41,215 bases of DNA from DASXZH01 sp036502005 (GTDB taxonomy: Bacteria; Armatimonadota; Fimbriimonadia; Fimbriimonadales; Fimbriimonadaceae). The stretch's first letter is position 1, and every line of letters begins with the position of its first letter. Below, in pieces: positions 30,670 through 39,337 of this stretch. The stretch covers positions 1 to 41,215 of the forward strand of contig DASXZH010000013.1 of NCBI GenBank assembly GCA_036502005.1. Direction: 5' to 3'. Position numbers and translations under genes: made by a program. Below the pieces are notes generated by a model. That model searched no databases, was not told the origin of the DNA, and saw only the letters and a program-made list of their open reading frames with translations.

Positions 30670-32841
30670 ATGGCCGGCACTCCAGCACTCACCGCAGGAA
30701 CTGTTCTCGACGGACGATTCGAGATCCAATCCACGCTTGGTCGTGGAGGGTTTAGCATTGCCTACCTGGCCACCGATCTCACCCAAAACGACCTCTGCGT
30801 GGTCAAAGAACTAGCCCCCACCGGCGCGGTTCGAGTCGGCTACGATCTCGACCTATCCAGCGTCCCGGGAGCGAATCCGCTAAGGCTAAGAAAGCGATTT
30901 CTGGATGAAGCGAACATGCTCGCCAACCTGGAATCACCAGGCATTCTTCACCTAAGAGACGCGTTCGAAGAACGCGGAACGGCTTACTTCGTGACCGATA
31001 TGCTGCCCGATTCCAGAACCCTGGACAAGCTTCTCGCTCAAGAAGGAAGGCTCGCCTCCGACCAAGCGCAGGACATCCTTTATCAGCTTCTGGATATTCT
31101 TCAGGCCGTCCACGCCCACCGGGTTCTGCACCGAGACATAAAGCCCACAAACATTTTGATCTCGCCAAAAGGCGAGGTTTATCTCATCGATTTTGGCGCG
31201 GCCCGCGAGTGGCATGCCGATTCCGCCGCCCTCCAAACTGTTCTGTTCACGCCCGGTTACGCACCGCTGGAGCAACTTTCGGATAGGGGCCGACGCGGCC
31301 CCGCGACGGATATTTACGCACTCTGCGCTACCGCCTATCACATGCTGGCCGGATATCCGCCACGCCCAGCCGCGGAAAGAGCAGATGGCAACGACATCGT
31401 CCCCCTAAGCCAAATCAGACCAGATTTGGACCAGCCGTTAGTTCAGGCCATTAGCGCCGGGCTACAACTCAGATTTCAAGATCGCCCTCAATCCATTGCC
31501 GAGCTAAGGGCAATCCTCCTCGTACCCGATCCGGAAGAGGCCAGCTCAACAAGCCTGGAGCACTACGATGCCGCCGTTCAGCGGCTAAACCGCTTTAGCT
31601 ACAACCGGAACGAATGCCCGGTCTGTTCCGGGCCTTTGGAAAGGCCGAAGCCGCTAAAGCCGAGCAACTGCCCTGTCTGCCGAACCGGCGCTGTAAAACC
31701 CCGCCACCTGCCCGAAAACCTCTGCGCGGCATGCAGCACTGGCATCCTTCACAAGCGCGGCGATAAGCAGCCGATCCTCTTTTGCCCGAACTGCCACCAC
31801 GGCGTTCTAACCTTCAACCGGCATGGGCTGCTTCTAAAAAGGCTAACCGCCCGATGCCCGGAATGTGAGGCCGTTTACGAAGGCGATGCAAACGGGGCGG
31901 CAAGAGAGGGCGACCAACACACTTGGCCCGAATGGCTGGCCATCTCCAAGCGCGCGCCGGAAGCTTGGATATGCGACTTCTGCGAAGCCCTGTATGAAGA
32001 CACGGAGAATGGCAAATGGGTCGAAATCAATGCCAGGGGACTTCCCGGCCGTGAATACTATCCCGACGAGTGGGCGCGCATCGCGGCCGGGCTAGCGCCC
32101 GACGCGGGCAACTCCTACTGCGATGAATGCGAATCGGATTTTTGGAACGATGGCGAAACCCTGACCCTGCTGAAAGCCCCTCACGACCCTTTCCGCTATG
32201 CCACCAAATATATCGATCAGCCGATCCCGATCGCAGACGTGCCATGGCTGGGAGCCGGGAAATCAAGCGGCAATCGAGGCGTAGTCTGCCCTCAGTGCGA
32301 TACTGAATTCGATGAAGACGGCGAGTTCCTACGGCTTGTAAAAAGCCCCAGCGTCAGGCTCACCCGCTACGCCAACCAAGCTATGATTTTGGAAGACTGG
32401 CATCGGCTATCCCAGGGGCTGCCGCCCATTGGAGAGCAAGAAGCGTTCTTCCGCAAGATGGACGACGCCATGAGAGAGGCCTACCTTAGCGGCGAGATCC
32501 AGTTCGATTTCAAGAACCCCAGTGTTCTCTGGAGCGGCGACGCGAACAGGCTGGAAGAAGAAAACGGCGAGATGGTTGAAACAGGCGATGGCGCACTCGT
32601 TATCACAACCCAAGAAATCACCTTTGGCAAGCTGCTACGCAAATGGCGAGTGCCATTTGATGCCGTGACCCGAGTGGATGGCGATGGCAACATATTAGAA
32701 CTTAAAGTCTCCGGTCAGGAATCAACGGTTCAATTTGAAATGGAGCCGGCGGAGCTCATCGTACACCTAAACTCAGGAGATCGCTCACTTCATATCGACG
32801 CGGACCTGCTCTCCTACAAGATCAAAAGCGTTCAGGTCTGA
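30670..32841 (+). CDS. Ser/Thr protein kinase with a long zinc-ribbon array and C-terminal sandwich domain
   Basis: 723 aa, no membrane helix. Kinase ~15-280: GRGGFSIAYLA loop, Lys46 in CVVKEL, HRDIKPTNI (Asp156), DFGAA (174-178), TPGYAPLEQ. Between ~312 and ~585 there are eight CxxC knuckles (ECPVC, NCPVC, LCAAC, FCPNC, RCPEC, ICDFC, YCDEC, VCPQC), enough for four zinc ribbons. After ~600 a beta-rich region (KLLRKWRVPFDAVTRVDGDG ... TVQFEMEPAELIV) resembles a PH/GRAM-like fold. Most bacterial Hanks kinases are membrane-anchored with PASTA repeats; this one is not. ATG 30670 (GTG 30667 possible). The 3' end overlaps the convergent gene by 10 nt. Confidence 0.85.
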   Translation: MAGTPALTAGTVLDGRFEIQSTLGRGGFSIAYLATDLTQNDLCVVKELAPTGAVRVGYDLDLSSVPGANPLRLRKRFLDEANMLANLESPGILHLRDAFEERGTAYFVTDMLPDSRTLDKLLAQEGRLASDQAQDILYQLLDILQAVHAHRVLHRDIKPTNILISPKGEVYLIDFGAAREWHADSAALQTVLFTPGYAPLEQLSDRGRRGPATDIYALCATAYHMLAGYPPRPAAERADGNDIVPLSQIRPDLDQPLVQAISAGLQLRFQDRPQSIAELRAILLVPDPEEASSTSLEHYDAAVQRLNRFSYNRNECPVCSGPLERPKPLKPSNCPVCRTGAVKPRHLPENLCAACSTGILHKRGDKQPILFCPNCHHGVLTFNRHGLLLKRLTARCPECEAVYEGDANGAAREGDQHTWPEWLAISKRAPEAWICDFCEALYEDTENGKWVEINARGLPGREYYPDEWARIAAGLAPDAGNSYCDECESDFWNDGETLTLLKAPHDPFRYATKYIDQPIPIADVPWLGAGKSSGNRGVVCPQCDTEFDEDGEFLRLVKSPSVRLTRYANQAMILEDWHRLSQGLPPIGEQEAFFRKMDDAMREAYLSGEIQFDFKNPSVLWSGDANRLEEENGEMVETGDGALVITTQEITFGKLLRKWRVPFDAVTRVDGDGNILELKVSGQESTVQFEMEPAELIVHLNSGDRSLHIDADLLSYKIKSVQV

Positions 32842-34055
32842 ACAATGCTTCGGTGCCTCATTGGCACGGACGGCAAGTCTAACTCTTCAGCGTCCTTTGA
32901 AGTGAACTTGAACATTCGATCCAGAATTACCTTCATAGCACCCGCGACCGGGAAGGCCAAGATCATGCCAACCGGGCCGAACAAGGTAGCCCCGCTAAAG
33001 ACGACAAAGAAGCTAACGACGGGATGCAGGCCAACCGATTTACCCACCACGCGGGCGTAAACAAGCTGATCAAAGACCAGCATGATAAGGGCGAATATCC
33101 CCGTAATCGTCAAGGCAAAACTGACCGGGCTCGCCATGGTGAAAATGGCGTTGTGCGGCATCGCCTTATGCTGCGATTCGCTGACCGCCGTGATGATGAA
33201 TAAAAGAACCGCGTTGATGACCGGTCCCAAGAACGGGATCAGATAAATGAGCGCGAAAAGCATGGCCAGCAAGATCGAATACTGGGCGCCCAAAATGGTC
33301 AATACGAGGGCCGCGATAACAAAATAGTAAAACAAAACGGTCGCCACGCCACGCAGATATCGGCCGAAAACTTCGCCGATATCTTTCATGAGCCCCATCG
33401 TATCTTTCCGAATCGCAGGCGGAATCAGGAGTTCGCTGCGTTTGCGCATTCGATCGTAATCAAGCAGTATCCACAGCGTAAAAATGGGCGTGAAGAGCAG
33501 CAGAATCGCCTTCGATCCAAAGCCCGTAACAAACCCAAGAAGGGCGTAAGACGAGTTCTTAAGGGCAGATTCGATCTCGCTGCTATGGGGCTCTATATAC
33601 TCCGAAACAAAAGCGGCCCGGGTGGCGGGCAGATGCAGGGTATTCAGCATCGACCGGTTGTCGCTAAAAAGTTTATCGATTTGTTCGGAGGTCCCGGGTG
33701 GTTCCACTTGATACCTGGGATTCCAATGCAGGAACGGGTTGGACGTATCTAAATCGCTGGAGAATCGATTCGAAATTTCGCCAATCTGGCTATTGAGATT
33801 CTCAACTTGGTTGGCAATGCTGGGGGCGACCAAAATGCCACCGATCACAACAACGAGCCCAAACGACCCCATTACGGTCCAGACCGCGCCCGAACGCGAC
33901 ATGCCCTTAAGCCGAAGCTTTCGAATGGGTGGGTCTAAAAGGACGCTAAGAAGGAGCGCCAGAATAAAGGGCAAAAGAATTGCCCGCACACAATATAAAA
34001 AGCTGAGGGCGGCCAAAACAAGGACCGCCCATAAAGCTATTCTCCAACCGACCAT
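32832..34055 (-). CDS. AI-2E-family (PerM-like) transporter
   Basis: 407 aa with about eight hydrophobic helices. Family landmarks: two N-terminal helices with LPFILALLLSVLLDPPIRKL, the long periplasmic segment ~80-180, VFGRYLRGVATVLFYYFVIAALVL, IYLIPFLGPVINAVLLFI and the C-terminal VGKSVGLHPVVSFFVVFSGATLFGPVGMILAFPVAGA. These export small molecules or ions; the autoinducer-2 role is proven for few members. ytxH-like 34306-34076 lies 20 nt upstream on the same strand, so the two probably form an operon. Confidence 0.88.
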   Translation of the reverse strand: MVGWRIALWAVLVLAALSFLYCVRAILLPFILALLLSVLLDPPIRKLRLKGMSRSGAVWTVMGSFGLVVVIGGILVAPSIANQVENLNSQIGEISNRFSSDLDTSNPFLHWNPRYQVEPPGTSEQIDKLFSDNRSMLNTLHLPATRAAFVSEYIEPHSSEIESALKNSSYALLGFVTGFGSKAILLLFTPIFTLWILLDYDRMRKRSELLIPPAIRKDTMGLMKDIGEVFGRYLRGVATVLFYYFVIAALVLTILGAQYSILLAMLFALIYLIPFLGPVINAVLLFIITAVSESQHKAMPHNAIFTMASPVSFALTITGIFALIMLVFDQLVYARVVGKSVGLHPVVSFFVVFSGATLFGPVGMILAFPVAGAMKVILDRMFKFTSKDAEELDLPSVPMRHRSIVQT

Positions 34056-34075
34056 ATTGGGTCGGCGCTAAGCGC

Positions 34076-34306
34076 CTACGCTCCTACTTCCTCGAGGGCC
34101 TCGCTAACGCCCCTTTTCGCGCGCTGCTCAGAAATCCACTCTTCGGTTTTGCTTTTCAACTCTTTGAACTTGTCGGCCAGGTCTTCTCGCATCTCAGCAC
34201 CGGGCTTCGGTGCGAATAACAAACCTGCCGCAGCGCCGATAAGTGCGCCTAGTCCTACGCCGGCAAGCATGTAAATCAAAACATTCTTGTCATCGTTGTC
34301 ATTCAT
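34076..34306 (-). CDS. YtxH-like small membrane protein
   Basis: 76 aa. Glycine-rich transmembrane helix (LAGVGLGALIGAAAGLLFAPKPGAEMREDL) followed by a charged helix, as in the YtxH family. GGAGGAAG lies 6-8 nt before ATG 34306, a clear Shine-Dalgarno. A TAGAAT -10 candidate at 34337-34332 implies a ~20-nt leader, unlike the leaderless genes here. YtxH proteins are often stress-linked; function unproven. Confidence 0.8.
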   Translation of the reverse strand: MNDNDDKNVLIYMLAGVGLGALIGAAAGLLFAPKPGAEMREDLADKFKELKSKTEEWISEQRAKRGVSEALEEVGA

Positions 34307-34340
34307 GGGTTATCTTCCTCCTCTTTTCATGATTCTATCT

Positions 34341-34363
34341 TACGCCATGCATTGCCTGGCGTA
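34341..34363. promoter_or_regulatory. Inverted repeat TACGCCA / TGGCGTA upstream of the ytxH-like gene
   Basis: A perfect 7-bp inverted repeat with a 9-nt loop, just upstream of the TAGAAT -10 candidate. It could be an operator. A T-run follows on the plus strand only, the wrong side for a mnmA terminator. Confidence 0.35.
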
Positions 34364-34421
34364 TTCTTTTTGATAGCAGTTTGACGATCAATTGCATGAT
34401 CGGGTTGCGAGGGTCGCTTAA

Positions 34422-35507
34422 TCAGTAGGTCGTTTGATTCGCAATCACTCCGCCGGCGACTACGCTTTGGCCCTTATAGGCCACCGCGATCTGCCCGGGA
34501 GTCACCGCGCGCACCGGCTCTTCGAACACGAGCCTAGGTTCATCCTTTCCATAAAGGGTGGCTTTTTGAGGCTGCATGTTGTATCGGATTTTCGCCATGA
34601 CGCGCTGAGGCTTCATCAGCTGCCCGCCGCTCCAAATCATGTTCTCTAACGAGACCTCGCGGCAAAGGAGATCATCCGAATTGCCAAGCACTACTTTGTT
34701 CTCTTGGGGCTTAAGGGCAATTACATAAAGGGGCTTTGCACCGGAAATGCCAAGACCACGCCGCTGCCCAACTGTAAAATTGGCCACACCGTCGTGCTCG
34801 CCGATCGGCTTGCCGCTGGTATCCACCAACTCGCCTTTCTGAAAGATATCCGGGCGTCTGTTGTGCAGGAACTCCCGATAACCGCCCGCCTCACTTACGA
34901 AGCAGATCTCTTGCGAATCTGGCTTATCGGCCACGCTTAGTCCTAACTCTCGGGCCATAGCCCGTGCTGCTGCCTTGCTGGGCATTTCGCCGAGGGGGAA
35001 ATACGTTCGCGCCATCTGCTTTTGGCTAAGCATATAAAGCACGTAGCTTTGGTCTTTCTGCCCGCCGCGCGCTCTCAACAACCTATACCTGCCCGTCTGC
35101 TTGTTGTATCGAATGCGCGCGTAATGGCCAGTCGCGAGTCGGTCGCAATTAAGCGCTTGCATCCGCTCAAAAAGGATCTCAAACTTGACCTTTTTATTGC
35201 ACTGAACGCAGGGGTTTGGAGTTCGGCCGATGGCGTACTCCTTAACAAACTCTTCGATTACGTTGGCGCGGAACTCCTCTTTGAAGTTCATCACGTAATG
35301 GGGAATGCCCAGTGCCGCGGCTACGCGGCGCGCATCCTCAACCGCGCCCAGAGAACAGCATCCGGCGTGGCGAGGATCGGTTTGGCTCTCCTGCCAAATT
35401 TGCATCGTAACGCCGATGACATCGTAGCCGCGCTTTACGAGTAAAGCAGCGGCGACGCTACTGTCCACGCCGCCTGACATGGCGACCAGAACAGAGCCCT
35501 TGCCTAT
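34422..35507 (-). CDS. mnmA: tRNA-specific 2-thiouridylase, probable ATA start
   Basis: Thiolates U34 of tRNA (Lys, Glu, Gln) with ATP and relayed sulfur. Seen: P-loop SGGVDSSVAA, the catalytic Cys in PNPCVQCNKKVKF, the second Cys in DSQEICFV, GHYARI and VGQRRGLGI. The first ATG (35480) would start at MSGGVDSS and remove the beta strand that carries the P-loop. Upstream in frame lies IGKGSVLVA, matching the normal MnmA N-terminus, beginning at ATA 35507 that overlaps the VKOR stop as ATAG. No ATG/GTG/TTG is available there; CTG 35489 is the other option. 361 aa from 35507. Confidence 0.88.
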   Translation of the reverse strand: MGKGSVLVAMSGGVDSSVAAALLVKRGYDVIGVTMQIWQESQTDPRHAGCCSLGAVEDARRVAAALGIPHYVMNFKEEFRANVIEEFVKEYAIGRTPNPCVQCNKKVKFEILFERMQALNCDRLATGHYARIRYNKQTGRYRLLRARGGQKDQSYVLYMLSQKQMARTYFPLGEMPSKAAARAMARELGLSVADKPDSQEICFVSEAGGYREFLHNRRPDIFQKGELVDTSGKPIGEHDGVANFTVGQRRGLGISGAKPLYVIALKPQENKVVLGNSDDLLCREVSLENMIWSGGQLMKPQRVMAKIRYNMQPQKATLYGKDEPRLVFEEPVRAVTPGQIAVAYKGQSVVAGGVIANQTTY

Positions 35508-36622
35508 GGTATCGCCTTCACATAGTGGGAATACGGCGGCGAACCCATCGCGTCTCGAAGCTGGCTGATGTAGCCCGATGATGGCGCCGTACCCTTCATT
35601 CCCCAGAAGAACGTGGGGGTTGACTTTATTTTAAGTTTCATTGCATCGGCAAGATCTGACTGAACCCGGAGCAGCGCTGGATCCTTTGGATCCTGAAGCC
35701 GCTTTTGGATGGTCTCAGAGTTTAGGCCCACCTGGGTGCCCATCCCAACCAAATCATCGGTGGTTAGTTTATCTTGATCTTTCGAGCCATAGACCAGGTC
35801 AAGATAGTCCCAAAACTTCCCTTTCTCCGCAGCCATTTCACTGATGGTGGCCGCCATCACGGCCATAGGGTGAGTATTGTAAAGGGGAAACTGCCTAAAG
35901 ACGAGGTCGACTTCTCCGCTCTCCGCGACCGTCTGATGTAGCTTTTCATAAGCCTCTTTGCAGTGCGGACAGATAAGGTCGCCAAACTCCACAATAATAA
36001 TGTGCGCGTTTTTCGGACCTGTCACATGCGCATCCTTTGGAACCATTTGGTCGATCGTGGAAGCGATGCCCGTTGTATCGATCGTGGTCACAGACGCAGC
36101 CTTTAGATCCGTAAATCTGAATCCAAATCCTGCAAGAACCAAAACCGACAGAACGCCAATCATGATGAAGTCCTTATTCGGCGTCATCGATCCGTGATAT
36201 TCCATTTGCGACAGGAACCCATGGGAAAAGAACAGCAGGGTCATGATCGTCGCGGAGCCGATGCACCAGATACAGGTTTGGTGGATGCTGGTGATTGAAG
36301 TGTAAATCAAGTAGATGCTAAATAAAGTTCCGATACCACTAACAGCTAAACCGGCCTTGGTTAACACCTGGCGCGGCTTCTCGGGACCAATGCCACGCAA
36401 GATGGACATTACCGCCAGAACCACATAGGCCAGGAACCCCAGGTAAGCAACCTTAATGCCGAAGAACGCCGATTCTTTGGACTGTTGGACGATGTCGCAG
36501 GCATGAGATCCCATGCAGGGGATTTCGGCCCCAATCAAAGTGCTTAAACTCAAATAGCCAGCTACGAAGAGGCCGGCAAAGGACAAGGCGATGCAGATGC
36601 GGTTCCACTTGGATGCAGTCAC
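35504..36622 (-). CDS. VKOR-DsbA fusion, disulfide-forming membrane enzyme
   Basis: 372 aa. Four- to five-helix VKOR domain ~1-140 with C36/C42 (PCMGSHAC) as the shuttle pair and the CIWC active site (C117, C120). A linker helix ~150-170 follows, then a DsbA-like thioredoxin domain from ~200 with CPHC (C218, C221) and the cis-Pro in STPTFFWG. One chain thus oxidises substrate thiols and passes electrons to quinone, replacing DsbA plus DsbB. Start GTG 36622 sits 7 nt after TATAAT with no ribosome-binding site. Overlaps the mnmA start. Confidence 0.9.
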   Translation of the reverse strand: MTASKWNRICIALSFAGLFVAGYLSLSTLIGAEIPCMGSHACDIVQQSKESAFFGIKVAYLGFLAYVVLAVMSILRGIGPEKPRQVLTKAGLAVSGIGTLFSIYLIYTSITSIHQTCIWCIGSATIMTLLFFSHGFLSQMEYHGSMTPNKDFIMIGVLSVLVLAGFGFRFTDLKAASVTTIDTTGIASTIDQMVPKDAHVTGPKNAHIIIVEFGDLICPHCKEAYEKLHQTVAESGEVDLVFRQFPLYNTHPMAVMAATISEMAAEKGKFWDYLDLVYGSKDQDKLTTDDLVGMGTQVGLNSETIQKRLQDPKDPALLRVQSDLADAMKLKIKSTPTFFWGMKGTAPSSGYISQLRDAMGSPPYSHYVKAIP

Positions 36623-36629
36623 TTGCTCA

Positions 36630-36635
36630 ATTATA
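36630..36635 (-). promoter_or_regulatory. Candidate -10 box (TATAAT) for a leaderless VKOR-mnmA transcript
   Basis: Perfect TATAAT ending 7 nt before GTG 36622 on the minus strand; no TTGACA-like -35 at the usual distance. Confidence 0.5.
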
Positions 36636-36699
36636 CGGCCTTGCTGGAGCCGTCTCCTCGCTACGGTAACGCCCGGGGTACCCTTTTGGTTCCTTTAGC

Positions 36700-38088
36700 A
36701 TGCCTGACGCAACCCTCATTCGCCCGGAAAACCTCGCACGAAACCCACGATCCCAAACGGTTCGTGGCACCTATTTCGTGCAGACCTGGGGTTGCCAAAT
36801 GAACGAGGAGGACAGTGAGCAGCTTGGGCTGTCTCTGGAAAACATAGGCTTCCAGCGCGCGTTGGATATGCAGTCCGCACAGGTTATTTTGCTGAACACG
36901 TGCAGTGTGCGCAAAAAGCCGGAAGATAAGGCTTTCTCTATGTTGGGCGAGTTGGTGCCCTTAAAAAAGATGCGGCCGGAGGTGATCATCGGCGTTTGCG
37001 GATGCATGGCCCAGATTAGGGCGGATGAAATTAAGCGCCGCGCGCCGCATGTGGATATCGTTTTAGGGACAGGCCAAATTTCACGCATTTCCGGCTTGGT
37101 TGAAGAAGTAATCGCCTCGCGCGACTTTGTGAAGGATTTGGATTTGCCGGAGCGCAAAGGATCGGTGGTCACCGATATCCCTCAGCGCAACGTCGGCCGC
37201 GAAGCGAAGCTAAAAGCTTTTGTGCCTATCCAATATGGCTGTGACAAGTTTTGCACGTTCTGCATAGTGCCCACCACCCGCGGCCGGGAGCGAAGCCGCC
37301 CAACCGAGCACATTCTTGAGGAAGTTACGACTTTGGTGGCAACTGGCACCCGCGAAGTCACCCTGCTTGGGCAAACCGTAAACAGCTACGGCAAGAACTT
37401 GCTGGAGGGGCGTGTTCCGTTTAGTCAGTTGCTGTGGAAATTGGCAGAGATCTCGGGTTTGCAGCGTATTCGCTACACCAGCCCCTACCCTCGCGATTTT
37501 AAGCAGGACCTGTTGGAGACGATCCGAGACTGCCCTGTCGTGATGGAGCACGTTCACTTACCTTTGCAGTCCGGCAACGACGAGGTTTTGAAGGCAATGA
37601 AGCGGCTTTATTCGCGCACTAGCTTTCTGGAGATCGTTGCCGCTCTGCGGGCGACTATTCCTGGGGTTGCCATCACGACCGACATCATTGTGGGCTTCCC
37701 GGGGGAAACGGAAGAGCAGTTTGAAGACACCCTTTCTTTGGTTGAATCTGTAGGGTTTGATGCGTCTTTCATGTTCGTTTACAGCCCCCGCCCCGGTACG
37801 CCGGCTGCGGATATGGAGCAAGTGCCTTTTGACGTGCGCCAGGGGCGGATACATAGGTTGGTTGAGTTGCAGCACGCGGTTACATGCAAAGTTAATTCTT
37901 GCTATGTAGGCCGGGAGCTAGAGGTTTTGGTAGAGGGGCCATCTTACAAGACCGCTTCGAAATTGCAGGGCCAAAGCCGGGAAGCTAAGCTGGTGCTTTT
38001 TGAAGGCCCGGCTGATCTGGTGGGGCAGATAGTTCCGATCCGCGTTGTTCAATCCCACCTGTGGGGTTTATCTGGGGAGTTGATTTAG
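36700..38088 (+). CDS. miaB: tRNA-2-methylthio-N6-isopentenyladenosine synthase
   Basis: 462 aa radical-SAM methylthiotransferase acting on i6A37 of tRNA. The UPF0004 domain has Cys32 (TWGCQMNEEDSE), Cys68 (NTCSVRKKPEDKAF) and Cys102 (GCMAQ) for the auxiliary cluster. The radical-SAM domain has C181, C185 and C188 (YGCDKFCTFCIVPTTRGRERSR), and a TRAM domain ends the protein. The NTCSVRKKPEDKAF form favours MiaB over MtaB or RimO. It is divergent from the VKOR-mnmA pair, so two tRNA thiolation functions share one region. Confidence 0.95.
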   Translation: MPDATLIRPENLARNPRSQTVRGTYFVQTWGCQMNEEDSEQLGLSLENIGFQRALDMQSAQVILLNTCSVRKKPEDKAFSMLGELVPLKKMRPEVIIGVCGCMAQIRADEIKRRAPHVDIVLGTGQISRISGLVEEVIASRDFVKDLDLPERKGSVVTDIPQRNVGREAKLKAFVPIQYGCDKFCTFCIVPTTRGRERSRPTEHILEEVTTLVATGTREVTLLGQTVNSYGKNLLEGRVPFSQLLWKLAEISGLQRIRYTSPYPRDFKQDLLETIRDCPVVMEHVHLPLQSGNDEVLKAMKRLYSRTSFLEIVAALRATIPGVAITTDIIVGFPGETEEQFEDTLSLVESVGFDASFMFVYSPRPGTPAADMEQVPFDVRQGRIHRLVELQHAVTCKVNSCYVGRELEVLVEGPSYKTASKLQGQSREAKLVLFEGPADLVGQIVPIRVVQSHLWGLSGELI

Positions 38089-38218
38089 TTTTGAGCCGAC
38101 CAGCCATTTGGAGTGCGCGCGATTTATCGCCGCTTTAGACTTGGCTTGCCACGCGGGATTTATCCCGCCCCGAAATTCAGAGCGGCATTTAATCGCTGAC
38201 TCACGAGTTTTGGATTGC

Positions 38219-38354
38219 GCGAAGCTGTGGAGTGCGGGAGCTTGCTCCTGCTCAAAATCAGGCAGCTTGCTGCCGCAAGAGTAGCCCATCTTTACCCAAG
38301 TATGAGAAATTGAACGGAAGCAAGCTTCCTGAGCTAAGCGCACCACAACTTCGC
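38219..38354. repeat. MITE-like three-hairpin repeat, family A copy 3 (best-defined ends)
   Basis: Outer inverted ends GCGAAGCTGTGG (38219-38230) and CCACAACTTCGC (38343-38354) match in 11 of 12 positions. Inside: GGAGCTTGCTCC (38237-38248), GGCAGCTTGCTGCC (38261-38274) and GGAAGCAAGCTTCC (~38316-38329). It occupies most of the 280-nt gap between convergent miaB and the Clp N-domain gene. Confidence 0.75.
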
Positions 38355-38368
38355 GACGGAAGTCTCGC

Positions 38369-39265
38369 CTAACTCTCCTCATCCAGCAGCGTCATCAGAT
38401 TCTCCAAAGAAATGTCCCCGATCAATTCCTGCAAATAGGGGTCGGCCCGCAGATCGAAGATCGCAAAGAAAAGGTGAGCAGAGTTTAGCACCTCACCCCG
38501 AGTGACCGAAATCTCAGAAGCGCGAGCAAGTACTGTATCGATTCGAACTTCACTCGGGGGGTCCTGGGAATTCAGCATGCGCTGTTCCAACAGAAAATGA
38601 AGCATTTTATGGTTAAGGCCCGCTGCTCTCGCGAAAGCAACTGCTGCAGAGCCGTCGTGATCGGCCAAAGCGGTTAAGAGGATAAGCCTTGGGACCGATA
38701 AGTTCTGCCGAGCCACAAGAAGTAGGCTTGCATATTTGCCCGGAATCCTTAATCGGTTTTCTCGCCTTCTTTTTTCAATCTCCGCCGCGGCAGCAGTCGC
38801 ATCCATTGATCGCGAAGTGTCTTCCGATTTTCCCTGCTCACGCAATCGCAGTACCGCGTCACGAATAACCGGTATTGTTGCCCCGATCTCATTTAACAAC
38901 TTTGAGGCTTGGGTGCTGCCTTCGGCTAAGACGCCAAGCATTAAATGTTCGGTGCCAATGTGGTTATCATTGAGGTCCCTCGCTTCCGAGTAGGCAAGAT
39001 CGATGACTCGCTTCGCTCGAGGTGTCAAGGTCATATCACGCGATGGGCGACGATCTCCTTGCGGAAAAAAGCGTCTTAGCTTCCTAGCTAAGTCGTCGCA
39101 AGAAATGGCCATTAGTTCGAGCGCTTGACAGGCCATCGCTTGCTTTTCGCGAATGGCTCCTAAAAATAGATGGTTGGGGTCCACAAAACCTTCCCCATTC
39201 GCCTGAGCCTCCTCTTGCGCGGAGAAAACGGCGTGACGAGCCTCTTGGCTAAATCGTTGCCACAT
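38369..39265 (-). CDS. Stand-alone Clp N-domain protein (ClpC N-domain without ATPase)
   Basis: 298 aa. Residues 1-145 align by eye with the double Clp_N repeat of ClpC: FSQEARHAVFSAQEEAQ, VDPNHLFLGAI, TPRAKRVIDLAYSEARDL, GTEHLMLGVLAEG. B. subtilis ClpC uses Glu32 and Glu106 to hold phosphoarginine. Here the first site is Asn31 (PNHLFLG), while Glu106 is kept (GTEHLMLG). After an EIEKRRRENR linker, ~170-298 looks like a further, diverged Clp_N-type helical repeat. There is no Walker motif. It could bind phosphoarginine proteins as an adaptor. ATG 39265 lies 5 nt after TAGAAT. Confidence 0.8.
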   Translation of the reverse strand: MWQRFSQEARHAVFSAQEEAQANGEGFVDPNHLFLGAIREKQAMACQALELMAISCDDLARKLRRFFPQGDRRPSRDMTLTPRAKRVIDLAYSEARDLNDNHIGTEHLMLGVLAEGSTQASKLLNEIGATIPVIRDAVLRLREQGKSEDTSRSMDATAAAAEIEKRRRENRLRIPGKYASLLLVARQNLSVPRLILLTALADHDGSAAVAFARAAGLNHKMLHFLLEQRMLNSQDPPSEVRIDTVLARASEISVTRGEVLNSAHLFFAIFDLRADPYLQELIGDISLENLMTLLDEES

Positions 39266-39270
39266 AACCT

Positions 39271-39276
39271 ATTCTA
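39271..39276 (-). promoter_or_regulatory. Candidate -10 box (TAGAAT) for a leaderless Clp N-domain transcript
   Basis: TAGAAT on the minus strand, 5 nt before ATG 39265. The intervening AGGTT could also weakly mimic a ribosome-binding site but is too close. Confidence 0.4.
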
Positions 39277-39337
39277 GACTCACTGAAAACATCCGGGAGA
39301 CAGGCACGTCGTATACTCGTATTCAGGAAGAACACCT

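Noticed and set aside
34341..34380. Hairpin plus T-run as a terminator
   Set aside because: The T-run follows the hairpin only on the plus strand, while both neighbouring genes are on the minus strand.
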